NCBI RefSeq assembly: GCF_000304355.2
Contig: NC_018227.2
Location: 1 to 64,000 of the forward strand
DNA length: 64,000 bases
Direction: 5' to 3'
DNA from: Methanoculleus bourgensis MS2
GTDB taxonomy: Archaea > Halobacteriota > Methanomicrobia > Methanomicrobiales > Methanoculleaceae
Below are positions 25,593 through 33,947 of the stretch, piece after piece. The position numbers and the translations under genes were made by a program. Numbering within the stretch: position 1 is the stretch's first letter; each line of letters begins with the position of its first letter. The notes beneath the pieces are model-generated. The model searched no databases, was not told the origin of the DNA, and worked only from the letters and a program-made list of their open reading frames with translations.

Positions 25593-26285
25593 TCACCCCT
25601 CGGGGCTGTAGCGCCTTCGGAGGATTGTCGGGGTATCTGCGGAGGCTCCGGCGGCGGCGCCTGCAAGCACCGGGGGTTCGAAGGCGTTGCGGCCCCCGGG
25701 AAGCGGGGGTACCGGGAGACCGGATCTCGTCTGGGCCTCCCGCCACTCCCAGATGGCGTCCATCACGTCGCTTGCCGTCGCCATCACGCTCGCGGTCCTG
25801 ACATCCACCACCACCGGGTTTCTGATCTCCCAGTTCTGGATAGCCGTATCGAGGAGCCGGCGCCGGACGGTCCAGACCATCGGGGGGTGCGGGAGCGTGA
25901 CCAACCGGTCGATCTGGTCAGCCCAGACCGCGCCCTGGAGCTCGAACCGTCCCACTTCGTCGATGACCATGAGGTCGGTCTCCCGTGGGTCAGGCGGGAC
26001 GAGCGCCCTGCGGCCGAAGGCGAGCCCTTCGGGCCGGAAGTAGTAGCGACCATGGACCTCGCACCGCGGATCGGGGTCGATCGAACAGAGTTCCTCGTGC
26101 TCGCCGGTGGCGAGGTTGATGAGGGTAAATCCGGATCTCCTGCCGTCCCGTACGTGGCCGGGAGCGAGAACGCCCCTGATCCGGACGTTTGCCCCGACGG
26201 TGAGGCTGAGGACCAGGTGCAGGAACGTCGTCTTGCACTGGCCCTGCTCGCCGGTGATGATAAAGACAGGCGTCTGGTCGCTCAT
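25593..26285 (-). CDS. P-loop NTPase of the THEP1/NTPase_1 type
   Basis: A 230-residue nucleotide hydrolase. Walker A is GEQGQCKTT (residues 12-20), a Walker B-like LMVIDEVGRFE is near 123, and the RIRGVLAPGHVRDGRRSGF segment followed by LINLATGE is typical of this family. The C-terminal 40 residues are a glycine/alanine-rich tail. The start at 26285 is preferred over 26330, because the family begins just before the P-loop. The cellular role of these NTPases is unclear; here it lies beside the metal-uptake locus and may or may not belong to it. Confidence 0.75.
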   Translation of the reverse strand: MSDQTPVFIITGEQGQCKTTFLHLVLSLTVGANVRIRGVLAPGHVRDGRRSGFTLINLATGEHEELCSIDPDPRCEVHGRYYFRPEGLAFGRRALVPPDPRETDLMVIDEVGRFELQGAVWADQIDRLVTLPHPPMVWTVRRRLLDTAIQNWEIRNPVVVDVRTASVMATASDVMDAIWEWREAQTRSGLPVPPLPGGRNAFEPPVLAGAAAGASADTPTILRRRYSPEG

Positions 26286-26612
26286 CCGGGAAGACCCCCG
26301 CTGCCGGAGTACATGCATATACTTCTGCAACAGCCCATATAAAACATTTTTACTTCAGACAATTGTTCAGGTGATACTATTGACTCCGGCATTCCTGAGC
26401 CTGATAACCAATTCCGGCTCGCCTCAACCCAGGTGACGAGACTGAGCCCGGCGTTGCGATCGCATTGAGTGGCAGACCCGGTAATTCGCTCATTTTGGCA
26501 CCTGGCAGCGATGTGGCGCATGCGATGCTGCAACGAGGAGTCGGTAGCACCCGGACTCCACGTTCTCCCGCGTGCATTCGCGTGAGGTGATGTACAGGGG
26601 TAACGAACAAGG

Positions 26613-26785
26613 CCTCACGCAAAAGACGCGAAGGGGCCTCTCTACACCCATGACCAAACTTCGCGCTCTTCGCGTGAGGTATCGGTGTGGGATAATGATA
26701 GGGTCTCACGCGAAAGACGCGAAGACGCGAAGGGGACTGTCTACACCTATGACCAAACTTCGCGCTCTTCGCGACTTCGCGTGAG
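26613..26785. repeat. Tandem CGCGAAG-heptamer hairpins
   Basis: Two adjacent hairpin units, 26613-26679 and 26705-26785. Each starts CTCACGC(G), runs through one to three AGACGCGAAG-type heptamers, has a conserved loop CTACACC(C/T)ATGACCAAAC, and closes with CTTCGCGCTCTTCGCG...GTGAG. The conserved loop as well as the stem suggests duplication of a whole unit. Confidence 0.65.
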
Positions 26786-26824
26786 TTTTCAGCACAGGGG
26801 GTGAGCGAGCCTCTCGCGTTGGTC

Positions 26825-26957
26825 GCGAAGCGTGCCATGAGCCTTCGGCTCATAGATGAGCATGAAAACCGGCGATGGCTGGCCCGTATGGTAATAGCGG
26901 CCTCTTCGAGCGGAGGCTTTCTATATCCAAAGGGTGTTTTTTATATCAGCCTCGACG
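26825..26957. repeat. Dispersed 134-bp repeat module (copy B)
   Basis: Matches 4735-4868 in the same orientation from GCGAAGCGTG to CAGCCTCGACG, with the GAGCC-TTC-GGCTC hairpin conserved. Differences include a one-base gap and scattered substitutions. Confidence 0.6.
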
Positions 26958-27183
26958 GGAATTCGGTGGTGTTTGACCTCCGGTTGGCCTCCTCAAAAAT
27001 TTTAGCGAAGTACTGAGACCGCGACTGCACGGGGTACGGATTGATCGTGTGGGGGATTCGTGAACCCGAAGAAGGGACGCCGCTCTCATCCCCGGCGTCC
27101 GGCAGGGGTCTTTCTGCTCACGCCGTCTTCACCCCGCAGAGATAAGTATCAACGGCGAACAATACTTTACGGAGATTATTCGT

Positions 27184-27681
27184 ATGGCAGACAGGAAGAA
27201 CGCAACGCTGGTCGTGCTCCACACGACCATGGGCGATATAACGATTCGCCTCTACGACGATATGCCGGTGACCGCGGGGAACTTTGAGAAACTTGTGAGA
27301 TCCGGGTTCTACGACGGCACGATCTTCCACCGGGTCATCGACAGGTTCATGATCCAGGGCGGCGACCCCACCGGCACCGGGACGGGCGGGCCCGGCTACA
27401 CCATCACCGATGAGTTCGTGAAGGGCCGCTCGAACCGCCGGGGCACGCTCGCCATGGCGAACACCGGCCGCCCGAACACCGGCGGCAGCCAGTTCTTCAT
27501 CAATCTGGTGGACAACACCTACCTCGACTGGGACGACCCCCGGACCCCGAGCGCCCACCCGGTCTTCGGCGAGGTTGTGGAGGGACTCAACGTCGTCGAC
27601 AAGATCGGGAAGGTGAAGACGAACGCCGCCGACAAGCCGAAGGTCCCGGTCAAGATCGAGAAGGCGGAAGTCGTAGAGTAA
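27184..27681 (+). CDS. Peptidyl-prolyl cis-trans isomerase (cyclophilin)
   Basis: A 165-residue cytosolic cyclophilin. The catalytic arginine is in FHRVIDRFMIQGGD; GSQFFINL and the VFGEVVEGLNVVDKI region complete the active site. Archaeal cyclophilins assist protein folding. It is followed 11 bp later by the RNase III-like gene. Confidence 0.93.
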   Translation: MADRKNATLVVLHTTMGDITIRLYDDMPVTAGNFEKLVRSGFYDGTIFHRVIDRFMIQGGDPTGTGTGGPGYTITDEFVKGRSNRRGTLAMANTGRPNTGGSQFFINLVDNTYLDWDDPRTPSAHPVFGEVVEGLNVVDKIGKVKTNAADKPKVPVKIEKAEVVE

Positions 27682-27692
27682 CTTCATCCAGC

Positions 27693-28163
27693 ATGAAACG
27701 CAGTACCGCTGGCCGCTGGAGTCCGGGCGTGGTCGAGGAGCGGATCGGCTACACCTTCCAGGACCGCTCACTCCTCGAGCGGGCGCTCACCCGCCTGGCC
27801 TACACCCTGGAGGCGGGCCTCCCCCCCGAGGCCCACATGGACGCCCTCGCGACGCTCGGCGATGCGGTCATCAACGTGGTGGTCGTGGAGGTGGTGGTCA
27901 TGGGCGGGGCGCACGACAAGGGCGCGATCAGCAACCGGAAGATGAACCTGGTGAACATGACCCGGCTCCGCGGGCTTGCAGAGGACCTCGACCTCGAGGA
28001 GTACGTCCGCTGGGGAAAGGGCGAGGCCGCCCAGGCGGTCTGGACCTCAGGCCGGGTCCTTGCCGAGTGCATGGAGGCGCTCATCGGCGCCGTCTACCTG
28101 GACGGCGGAATGGATGCGGCCGCCGGTGTGCTCAGGCGCCTTGGGCTCACGGAGAGCGTGTAA
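27693..28163 (+). CDS. RNase III-domain protein without dsRNA-binding domain
   Basis: A 156-residue protein made only of an RNase III catalytic fold: DALATLGDAVINVVV corresponds to the NERLEFLGDAVL signature and ECMEALIGAVYLDGG to the second signature. The invariant aspartate of LGD and the glutamate of MEAL are kept. The second acidic residue of the signature (LEF) is alanine and the D of the ADxxEA block is glutamate. It may be a minimal RNase III with altered metal binding or a non-catalytic RNA-binding relative. RNase III is uncommon in archaea. Confidence 0.8.
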   Translation: MKRSTAGRWSPGVVEERIGYTFQDRSLLERALTRLAYTLEAGLPPEAHMDALATLGDAVINVVVVEVVVMGGAHDKGAISNRKMNLVNMTRLRGLAEDLDLEEYVRWGKGEAAQAVWTSGRVLAECMEALIGAVYLDGGMDAAAGVLRRLGLTESV

Positions 28164-28232
28164 CCGTTCTCTCCGTCGAATGCTTCACACAACCCCCGGG
28201 GAAACCCGTTCGTCGATAGAATGGCAGTATAG

Positions 28233-28313
28233 CCTCACGCGAAGTGCGCGAAGCCGCGAAGGGGAGTTGCTCTCGGATAACCGTTCTTCGCGTCCTTCGC
28301 GGCTTCGCGTGAG
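28233..28313. repeat. CGCGAAG-heptamer hairpin, isolated copy
   Basis: Left arm CCTCACGCGAAGTGCGCGAA and right arm CTTCGCGTCCTTCGCGGCTT closing with CGCGTGAG; loop GGAGTTGCTCTCGGATAACC. It lies between two convergent genes (ending 28163 and 28370), where it could act as a bidirectional terminator or insulator. The rest of the 206-bp gap is blank. Confidence 0.65.
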
Positions 28314-28369
28314 TCAATGATTTAGGATAATTTGAAGGAACTCATCCTTAGCGGAGCGATTCCTCTAAG

Positions 28370-29671
28370 TCAATTACCCTGTTCTTCCACCGCCGATCCC
28401 GGCAGGGGCTCTCTCGCCGGAACGCCGGCCGGCGGCCGCATCAGGAGCCAGGCGACAATGAGCCCCACCGCGGCGAGGCCGGCCACCGCGGGGAAGACCC
28501 CGAGGTAGGTCCCGGTCGCCGTCCTGATGAACCCTGCAAGTTGCGGCCCGGCGATGGCGCCGGCGCCGTAGGCGAGGAAGACGATCCCGTAGCACCGCGG
28601 GTAGTCGCATGTCCCGAAGTAGGACGCGGTCGCGGTCGGCGCGATGGCAAGCCACCCTCCAAGGCACCCCCAGAGGACCGCAAACGCGATGACGTAGGCA
28701 GGCACCCCCGGTGCGAGCCAGATCAGGACTGATGCGGCCGCGATCAGGGCAAATGTCAGCATCGCCGTGGTGCGGGGGGTTATCCGGTCGGCGAGGCTGC
28801 CGAACGCCGGCCTTCCCAGCCCGTTGAAGACGGCGAAGAACCCGACGAGGATCGTCGCGAGCCCGGCATCGACCGCCGCCACCTCGGTCCCGACCGGCTT
28901 TGCGATCGAGATCGCGGCGAGTCCGGCGAGGCAACCGATGAAGTAGCAGAGAAAGAGCCCGTAGAAGGCCCCTGTCCGGAGCATCGCCCTTCGGTCGCAC
29001 TCACAGAGCGGCACGGTGCCCGTGCCGGGCGCGGGCGGAACCCATCCCGCCGGCCGCCAGCCTTCCGGCGGGAACCGGAGCGGCAGGGCCGAGAGCACCA
29101 GCACGACGATGAAGACGGCCCCGAAGATCCCGAACGTTGCCATCACCCCGTATGCGGCGATCAGGGCTCCCGCGGCGTTTGCGGTGACAAACGCCGAAAA
29201 CCCAAACCCGAGCAGGGTAAGCCCGACGGCAAGCCCCCGGCGATCCGGGAACCACCGGGCCGCCACGGCAACCGGCGCCCCGTAGGCGATCCCGACCCCC
29301 AGCCCACCGATGACCCCGTAGACGATGTAGAGCACCTGGACGGATGTCGCCGTCGAGGCGAGGAGCCACCCGAGGCCGGTGAGGAGCCCGCCCGCGATCG
29401 TCATCGCTCGCGGGCCGTAGCGTTCGATGTACTTCCCGGAGAGCGGCATCGCGACGGCGAAGAAGGCGAGGAAGACCGAGAACGGGAGGAGCGCCTCCCC
29501 CGCCGTCACCTCTCGGCCGAGCGTCGCGGAGAAGTGAGCCGCAAGCGGCGTCACAAAGACGCTCCAGGAGTAGATGCTCCCGAGGCAGAGGTTGATGAGG
29601 AGCCCGAGGGCTACGAGCCCCCATCTCCCCCTCTCTGCGGGCATGCCGAAGACCTCCGGCGCGACGGGCAT
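28370..29671 (-). CDS. Major facilitator transporter of the oxalate/formate antiporter (OFA) type
   Basis: A 433-residue, twelve-helix carrier. The N-terminal half begins GLLINLCLGSIYSWSVFVTPL, characteristic of OFA transporters; further cues are YGVIGGLGVGIAYGAPVAVA and NGLGRPAFGSLADRITPR. Transport of a carboxylate such as acetate or formate is likely. It lies 25 bp behind acetyl-CoA synthetase on the same strand, which favours acetate or another small acid. The start at 29671 has GGGTGAGG upstream. Confidence 0.85.
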   Translation of the reverse strand: MPVAPEVFGMPAERGRWGLVALGLLINLCLGSIYSWSVFVTPLAAHFSATLGREVTAGEALLPFSVFLAFFAVAMPLSGKYIERYGPRAMTIAGGLLTGLGWLLASTATSVQVLYIVYGVIGGLGVGIAYGAPVAVAARWFPDRRGLAVGLTLLGFGFSAFVTANAAGALIAAYGVMATFGIFGAVFIVVLVLSALPLRFPPEGWRPAGWVPPAPGTGTVPLCECDRRAMLRTGAFYGLFLCYFIGCLAGLAAISIAKPVGTEVAAVDAGLATILVGFFAVFNGLGRPAFGSLADRITPRTTAMLTFALIAAASVLIWLAPGVPAYVIAFAVLWGCLGGWLAIAPTATASYFGTCDYPRCYGIVFLAYGAGAIAGPQLAGFIRTATGTYLGVFPAVAGLAAVGLIVAWLLMRPPAGVPAREPLPGSAVEEQGN

Positions 29672-29696
29672 ATCCCTCACCCCCTCAGCGGGAGGG

Positions 29697-31586
29697 TCAC
29701 TCCTCCAGGGTGGAGATATCCCCCGGATCGATGCCGAGCTCACGGGCTTTCAGAACCCGGCGCATGATCTTGCCGCTCCTGGTCTTCGGGAGCCGGTCCA
29801 CGTACTCGATCTCGGCCGGCACCGCGACGGGCCCGAGGCTTTTCCTGACATGGCGGGCGAGTTCGGCGGAGAGCCCGTCGCCGGGGCTCACCCCCACGCG
29901 GAGGGTGACGAAGGCCTTGATGACGTTCCCTTTCAGGGGATCGGGCTTCCCGATGACGGCCGCCTCAGCCACCGCATCGTGGGAGACGAGCGCGCTCTCG
30001 ACCTCGGCGGTGCCGATGTTGTGCCCGGCGACGATGATCAGGTCGTCGGCCCGCCCGAGGATCATGATGTAGCCCTCCTTATCCTTCACCGCGAGGTCTC
30101 CGGCCGTGTAGCACCCCGGGATGGTCTCCCAGTAGGTGCGGTAGCGCTCATCGTTCCGGTAGACCGTCCTGAGCATGGCGGGCCAGGGTTCCCTGATGAC
30201 CAGGAACCCGCCGGTGCCGGGGGGGACCGGGTTGCCCTGGCGGTCGACGACGTCCACGACGGCGCCTGGTATGGGTTTTCCGGCAAACCCCGGCTTCATC
30301 GCCTCGCCGATCATCGTGGTGATGATGTGCATCCCGGTCTCGGTCTGCCACCAGGTATCCACGACCGGGCATCGCCCGCCGCCGATATGGTGGTAGTACC
30401 ACTCGAACGCCTCAGGGTTGAGGGGTTCACCGACCGACCCGAGCACCCGGAGCGTTGAGAGGTCGTACTTCGCCGGCCACTCATCACCGTAGCGCATGAA
30501 CATCCGGATCGCGGTCGGGGCGGTGTAGAAGATCGTCACCCCGAGGTCCTGGACCAGATGCCAGTAGACGCCCGGGTCAGGGTAGTCGGGGGTTCCCTCG
30601 ACGATGACGACTGTCGTCCCGACCGCGAGCGGGCCGTAGACGACGTAACTGTGGCCGGTGATCCAGCCGGGGTCGGCGGTGCACCAGAAGACGTCGGTCT
30701 CCTTGATATCGAAGTCGTGGCGGGCGGTGTAGTAGGTCCCGACCGCGTAGCCGCCGCAGGAATGAACGATGCCTTTCGGCGCGCCGGTCGAGCCGCTGGT
30801 GTAGAGGATGAAGAGGGGATCCTCCGCGTCCATCGTCTCTGCCGGGCAGTCCGGTGCTGCCTCGCGGCAGAGGTCGGCGTAATCGACCTCCCGGGCGGGG
30901 TCGAGGTCGACGGCCGGAGTCCCGCGCCGCAGCACGACGACCTTCTCGACGCAGGGGGTGTGGGTGAGCGCCTCCTTTGCGATCTCCCGGAGCGGGACGG
31001 CCTTCCCCCGCCGGTAGCCGACGTCAGCGGTGATGAGGACCTTTGCCTCCGCATCGTTGATCCGCATCGCAAGCGCGTCCGGCCCGAACCCCCCGAAGAC
31101 CACCGAGTGGACGGCCCCGATCCGGGCGCAGGCGAGCATCGCGACGACCTGCTCGGGGACGAGCGGCATGTAGATGCAGACCCGGTCACCCTTCCCGACG
31201 CCGAGGCTTTTGAGGCCGTTTGCGAACCGCATCACCTCGCGGTAGAGGCCGTCGTAGGTGAGCCTCCGCTCCTCCCCTCCTTCCCCGCGCCAGACGAGCG
31301 CCGGCTTATCCTTCCGCTCGCTGGTGACGTGGCGGTCCAGGCAGTTGTAGGTGATGTTCATCTTTCCGTTGACGAACCATTTCGCGTAGGGGTGGTTCCA
31401 TTCCCTGACCCGGTCCCAGGGCCCGAACCAGACCAGTTCGCGGGCGATCCGGTCCCAGAAGGCGTCCGGGTCGCGCATGAACTCCTGGTAGGCCCGGGTG
31501 TAATCGGGCGTCCAGGCGGTCGCCTTGAACCGCGGATCGGGAAGGTAACGCTTCTCTTCCAGTTTCACAGCAAACGTCCCTGTCAT
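29697..31586 (-). CDS. acs: Acetyl-CoA synthetase (AMP-forming)
   Basis: A 629-residue acyl-adenylate enzyme converting acetate, ATP and CoA to acetyl-CoA. Motifs: [15 protein letters not shown] (P-loop), [24 protein letters not shown], and the catalytic lysine near the end in [13 protein letters not shown]. Hydrogenotrophic Methanomicrobiales assimilate acetate as a carbon source, and this enzyme with the adjacent carrier fits that role. A GAAGGGAG ribosome site precedes the ATG. Confidence 0.95.
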   Translation of the reverse strand: MTGTFAVKLEEKRYLPDPRFKATAWTPDYTRAYQEFMRDPDAFWDRIARELVWFGPWDRVREWNHPYAKWFVNGKMNITYNCLDRHVTSERKDKPALVWRGEGGEERRLTYDGLYREVMRFANGLKSLGVGKGDRVCIYMPLVPEQVVAMLACARIGAVHSVVFGGFGPDALAMRINDAEAKVLITADVGYRRGKAVPLREIAKEALTHTPCVEKVVVLRRGTPAVDLDPAREVDYADLCREAAPDCPAETMDAEDPLFILYTSGSTGAPKGIVHSCGGYAVGTYYTARHDFDIKETDVFWCTADPGWITGHSYVVYGPLAVGTTVVIVEGTPDYPDPGVYWHLVQDLGVTIFYTAPTAIRMFMRYGDEWPAKYDLSTLRVLGSVGEPLNPEAFEWYYHHIGGGRCPVVDTWWQTETGMHIITTMIGEAMKPGFAGKPIPGAVVDVVDRQGNPVPPGTGGFLVIREPWPAMLRTVYRNDERYRTYWETIPGCYTAGDLAVKDKEGYIMILGRADDLIIVAGHNIGTAEVESALVSHDAVAEAAVIGKPDPLKGNVIKAFVTLRVGVSPGDGLSAELARHVRKSLGPVAVPAEIEYVDRLPKTRSGKIMRRVLKARELGIDPGDISTLEE

Positions 31587-31937
31587 CTCCCTTCAATCCT
31601 ACATGATTAATCGTTACTAATTTGCTCCGGTCGAACCCTGAGAGGGTCCTGATACCGTGCAAAAGCGCTGAATCTCCCGGGTCCGTCGACCTCCCGACCG
31701 ATCGTCCCGTGGTCATGCTGCCATACACCGGTCACCGGCAGAGAACGCCGGTGGCCGCCAGGGGCACTGGTTCCCGGTGCCCGACTCCCGTATGGTCACC
31801 TCCGAATTTAACACGATTAATAGCGTCCATTCCTGAGATAAACCTTGCGGTCGTGGAAGGGGATCCCGGCCATCTCCCCGCCGTCTCCCGCTCCCCCTCA
31901 TGGGGGTCGGGGCAACTCCCATACTATCCCTTCCCCA
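31587..31937. other. Intergenic region upstream of acs
   Basis: Contains an AT-rich patch near 31600-31620 that can supply the acs promoter on the minus strand. Nothing else is recognisable; the small open frames show no family features. Confidence 0.5.
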
Positions 31938-32252
31938 TCACGGCAACGGTGGCGGGTGTCCATAGTAGGATATCAGAAACATCGAAACAGCGGCAATAAC
32001 TATCGTCATAGTTCTGTAGAGACGTACAACGCCCGGACCGGCGTTGGCAGCAGCAAATCTGGCGGTGACGGATCGCGTGGACAGGGCCAGGAGAATGACG
32101 GGAACTGCGGCCAGTCCAAGCAGTATCGATGATAACAGGTGTGCCGGGCCTATGTACCCCGGATACCAGATCAGCGCGGTGTACCGGACGGCGGTGGCGG
32201 CTACAAAAAGCATCACAGCCGTAAGGAATAGTCTGATTCTCGATCTCAGCAT
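31938..32252 (-). CDS. Small integral membrane protein, unknown
   Basis: A 104-residue product with three to four hydrophobic segments (about 7-25, 37-56, 80-96) separated by short basic loops. The ATG has GAGGTG eight bases upstream. No family is recognised, and it may be a lineage-specific gene or remnant. Confidence 0.5.
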   Translation of the reverse strand: MLRSRIRLFLTAVMLFVAATAVRYTALIWYPGYIGPAHLLSSILLGLAAVPVILLALSTRSVTARFAAANAGPGVVRLYRTMTIVIAAVSMFLISYYGHPPPLP

Positions 32253-32421
32253 AGCCGGGCACCTCTTGTTCCGACGCTGGAGTTGCCTGCTCCTCCATAC
32301 CCTGTTCCTGGCCTGAGAGGAACGTAAGCCATCGGCGGCGGCACCGGCGCTCCTCCCAGGATCCCGGAGAACGCACGCATTCCGGCACCAGCCCCGGATA
32401 CGCCCACCGGAAGTCCCGCCA

Positions 32422-33135
32422 TCAGGAGACCTCCAGCATCCGGGCTATCCGTTCGGGGTCGTCGGTATAGATCGCGGCGATCTTTTTATTGGCGGTCGTT
32501 ATCGTCAGGGATCGCGGATACCGTGCCCGCGCAGAGGTGCAGCAGGTCATCACAGGGAAGAAGACCACGGCTGCAATCCCAAGAATGAACCGCATCGATG
32601 CCGGGTTGGAGAGCCCCCCGTAGATACTGGCGACCGCCGATACGAGGATCACTCCCACCAGCGCCACGAGGAGCCAGGAAGGTCCGGGAAGTTTGTTCTC
32701 CCTCACCTCCGCCTTCACGATGGCATCCTTCGGTATGACGACTGCCGGGAGGATCGGTCGCCTGAGGGTTATGGCATCGCGGGAGATCTCGATACCGGTC
32801 CTCCGTATGACCCCGTACAACTCCATAACCGAGAGGGTCAGGGCGATAGCAAGCAGAATAAGGCTTCCAGAAGGCGGAAACGCGACAGAGAGGTACATGA
32901 CGAGGATGAAGAAACCGGCGCCGGCCACCGCCATGACCACCGCCGCGACCGCCGGAATATCGCTTGATCCATAGTCCACGACTGCACCGCCCACCACCTC
33001 CCGACCGCCGTCTACCGCCGCCATCCCGCTCCTGCTCTCGTTCCCGGGCACGGCATCTCGCCGGCAGGTCGCAGCGGCGGTCGCGTTCGGGCACCAGCCC
33101 AGGTACAGCCGTATCGTCTCCATATGTGGCATCAT
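32422..33135 (-). CDS. DUF1673-like membrane protein
   Basis: A 237-residue protein starting METIRLYLGWCPNA (after three extra residues), the hallmark N-terminus of a methanogen membrane family I know as DUF1673. Four hydrophobic helices lie at about 60-80, 90-107, 150-170 and 182-200, with a cytosolic loop between. The start overlaps the stop of the upstream regulator by ATGA, so the two form an operon. Function unknown. Confidence 0.75.
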   Translation of the reverse strand: MMPHMETIRLYLGWCPNATAAATCRRDAVPGNESRSGMAAVDGGREVVGGAVVDYGSSDIPAVAAVVMAVAGAGFFILVMYLSVAFPPSGSLILLAIALTLSVMELYGVIRRTGIEISRDAITLRRPILPAVVIPKDAIVKAEVRENKLPGPSWLLVALVGVILVSAVASIYGGLSNPASMRFILGIAAVVFFPVMTCCTSARARYPRSLTITTANKKIAAIYTDDPERIARMLEVS

Positions 33136-33578
33136 ATGACCTCCTTCAGTTTCGCGAAGAGTTCGTCGGCCATCCGGGTCGGGTCATCGGTCTTCGTGAG
33201 TGCAATACCCAGTTCGTCCGCGTAGTCCCAGAGGAGCTCGATGCACCGTGCATACCGGGGGCAGGCGCCGCAGTCACCCTCGTGTTCGTACCAGACCTGC
33301 ACCCCGTGGTCTTTCGAGACAAACACGATTGCGCCTGCATCGAACGGGATGGATTGCCCGAAGAGAACCCCAATCTCTGCGTTCAGGCGCTCGACCTCGA
33401 TCTGGTTTGCGTTGGCTATATCAAGGAGCGTCTCCTCGACTTTCCGGTCCATGGTGAGGAGCGCCTTCGAGACCGCCTGGCGGGATATGCGGAAACGCTC
33501 CGCGATCCTGATGTTGGGGAGGCCGCTGCGGCGGAGGCTCCAGAACGCAAACTGTCTGCTGTCGAGGGAGAGTGGCAT
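33132..33578 (-). CDS. Helix-turn-helix regulator with a cysteine cluster
   Basis: A 148-residue protein. The N-terminal HTH is at about residues 8-45 (LRRSGLPNIRIAERFRISRQAVSKAL), resembling Tfx/sigma-like or LuxR-like helices. The C-terminal domain contains CGACPRYARC (near 105-114), a possible Fe-S or zinc site. A perfect inverted repeat lies 3 bp ahead of the start codon, so autoregulation is likely. It forms an operon with the DUF1673-like gene. Confidence 0.75.
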   Translation of the reverse strand: MPLSLDSRQFAFWSLRRSGLPNIRIAERFRISRQAVSKALLTMDRKVEETLLDIANANQIEVERLNAEIGVLFGQSIPFDAGAIVFVSKDHGVQVWYEHEGDCGACPRYARCIELLWDYADELGIALTKTDDPTRMADELFAKLKEVI

Positions 33579-33580
33579 AA

Positions 33581-33600
33581 GTCAACATGCGTATGTTGAC
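33581..33600. promoter_or_regulatory. Inverted repeat operator before the HTH gene
   Basis: GTCAACAT-GCGT-ATGTTGAC has perfect 8-bp arms, adjacent to a TATA-like AATATATGCG at 33601-33610. It sits between the TATA box and the start codon, a classic archaeal repressor position. Confidence 0.7.
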
Positions 33601-33697
33601 AATATATGCGTTGTGGTTCGTTGATGCTATGTCATTGGGCGAGATCGTGCAAAAACAGATCTCTGAATGATGACCTGTAGGACGGTCGGGACATTCA

Positions 33698-33886
33698 TCA
33701 GCGGAAACCTGTGATCATCGTGGGGATGGCGATGATGGCTATCGAGGTGCGGAGCTTTACGATGTTGCCCGGTATGGTCGGGGCGGAGGCGCCCATCTCT
33801 GTGAAGATCGCCGGGCAGGTCTTCGCCATCTTGATCACCTGCCCGTTCTCGATGCTGTCCTCAGAAGAGGTCGGTTTTGCCCGCAT
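33698..33886 (-). CDS. Possible small membrane peptide
   Basis: A 62-residue open frame, with a charged N-terminal half and a hydrophobic C-terminal stretch (TSIAIIAIPTMITGF). The codon pattern looks plausible but the ribosome site is poor and no family is recognised. The region 33601-33947 holds nothing else. Confidence 0.3.
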   Translation of the reverse strand: MRAKPTSSEDSIENGQVIKMAKTCPAIFTEMGASAPTIPGNIVKLRTSIAIIAIPTMITGFR

Positions 33887-33947
33887 ACACCCGGGGCGGG
33901 GCTGATCCTCCCGGCCGGGGGCACCGGCGGTGCTCCGAAAAGTGGGA

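Larger units (their letters stand above)
26482..27018. mobile_element. MITE-like element, copy B, with nested insert
   Basis: Relative to copy A (4438-4668) this is the reverse complement. It opens with a degenerate end (GTAATTCGCTCATTTTGGCACC), continues through GGTAGCACCCGGAC and the first CGCGAAG hairpin, and closes at 26967-27018 with GACCTCCGGTTGGC...TTAGCGAAGTACTG. Between about 26635 and 26966 it carries extra DNA absent from copy A: a second hairpin and the 134-bp module at 26825. No coding sequence is recognisable in 26286-27183. Confidence 0.6.

Noticed and set aside
26613-26785. CRISPR array
   Set aside because: The repeated units are inverted-repeat hairpins with conserved loops, not direct repeats with unique spacers, and no cas genes are near.
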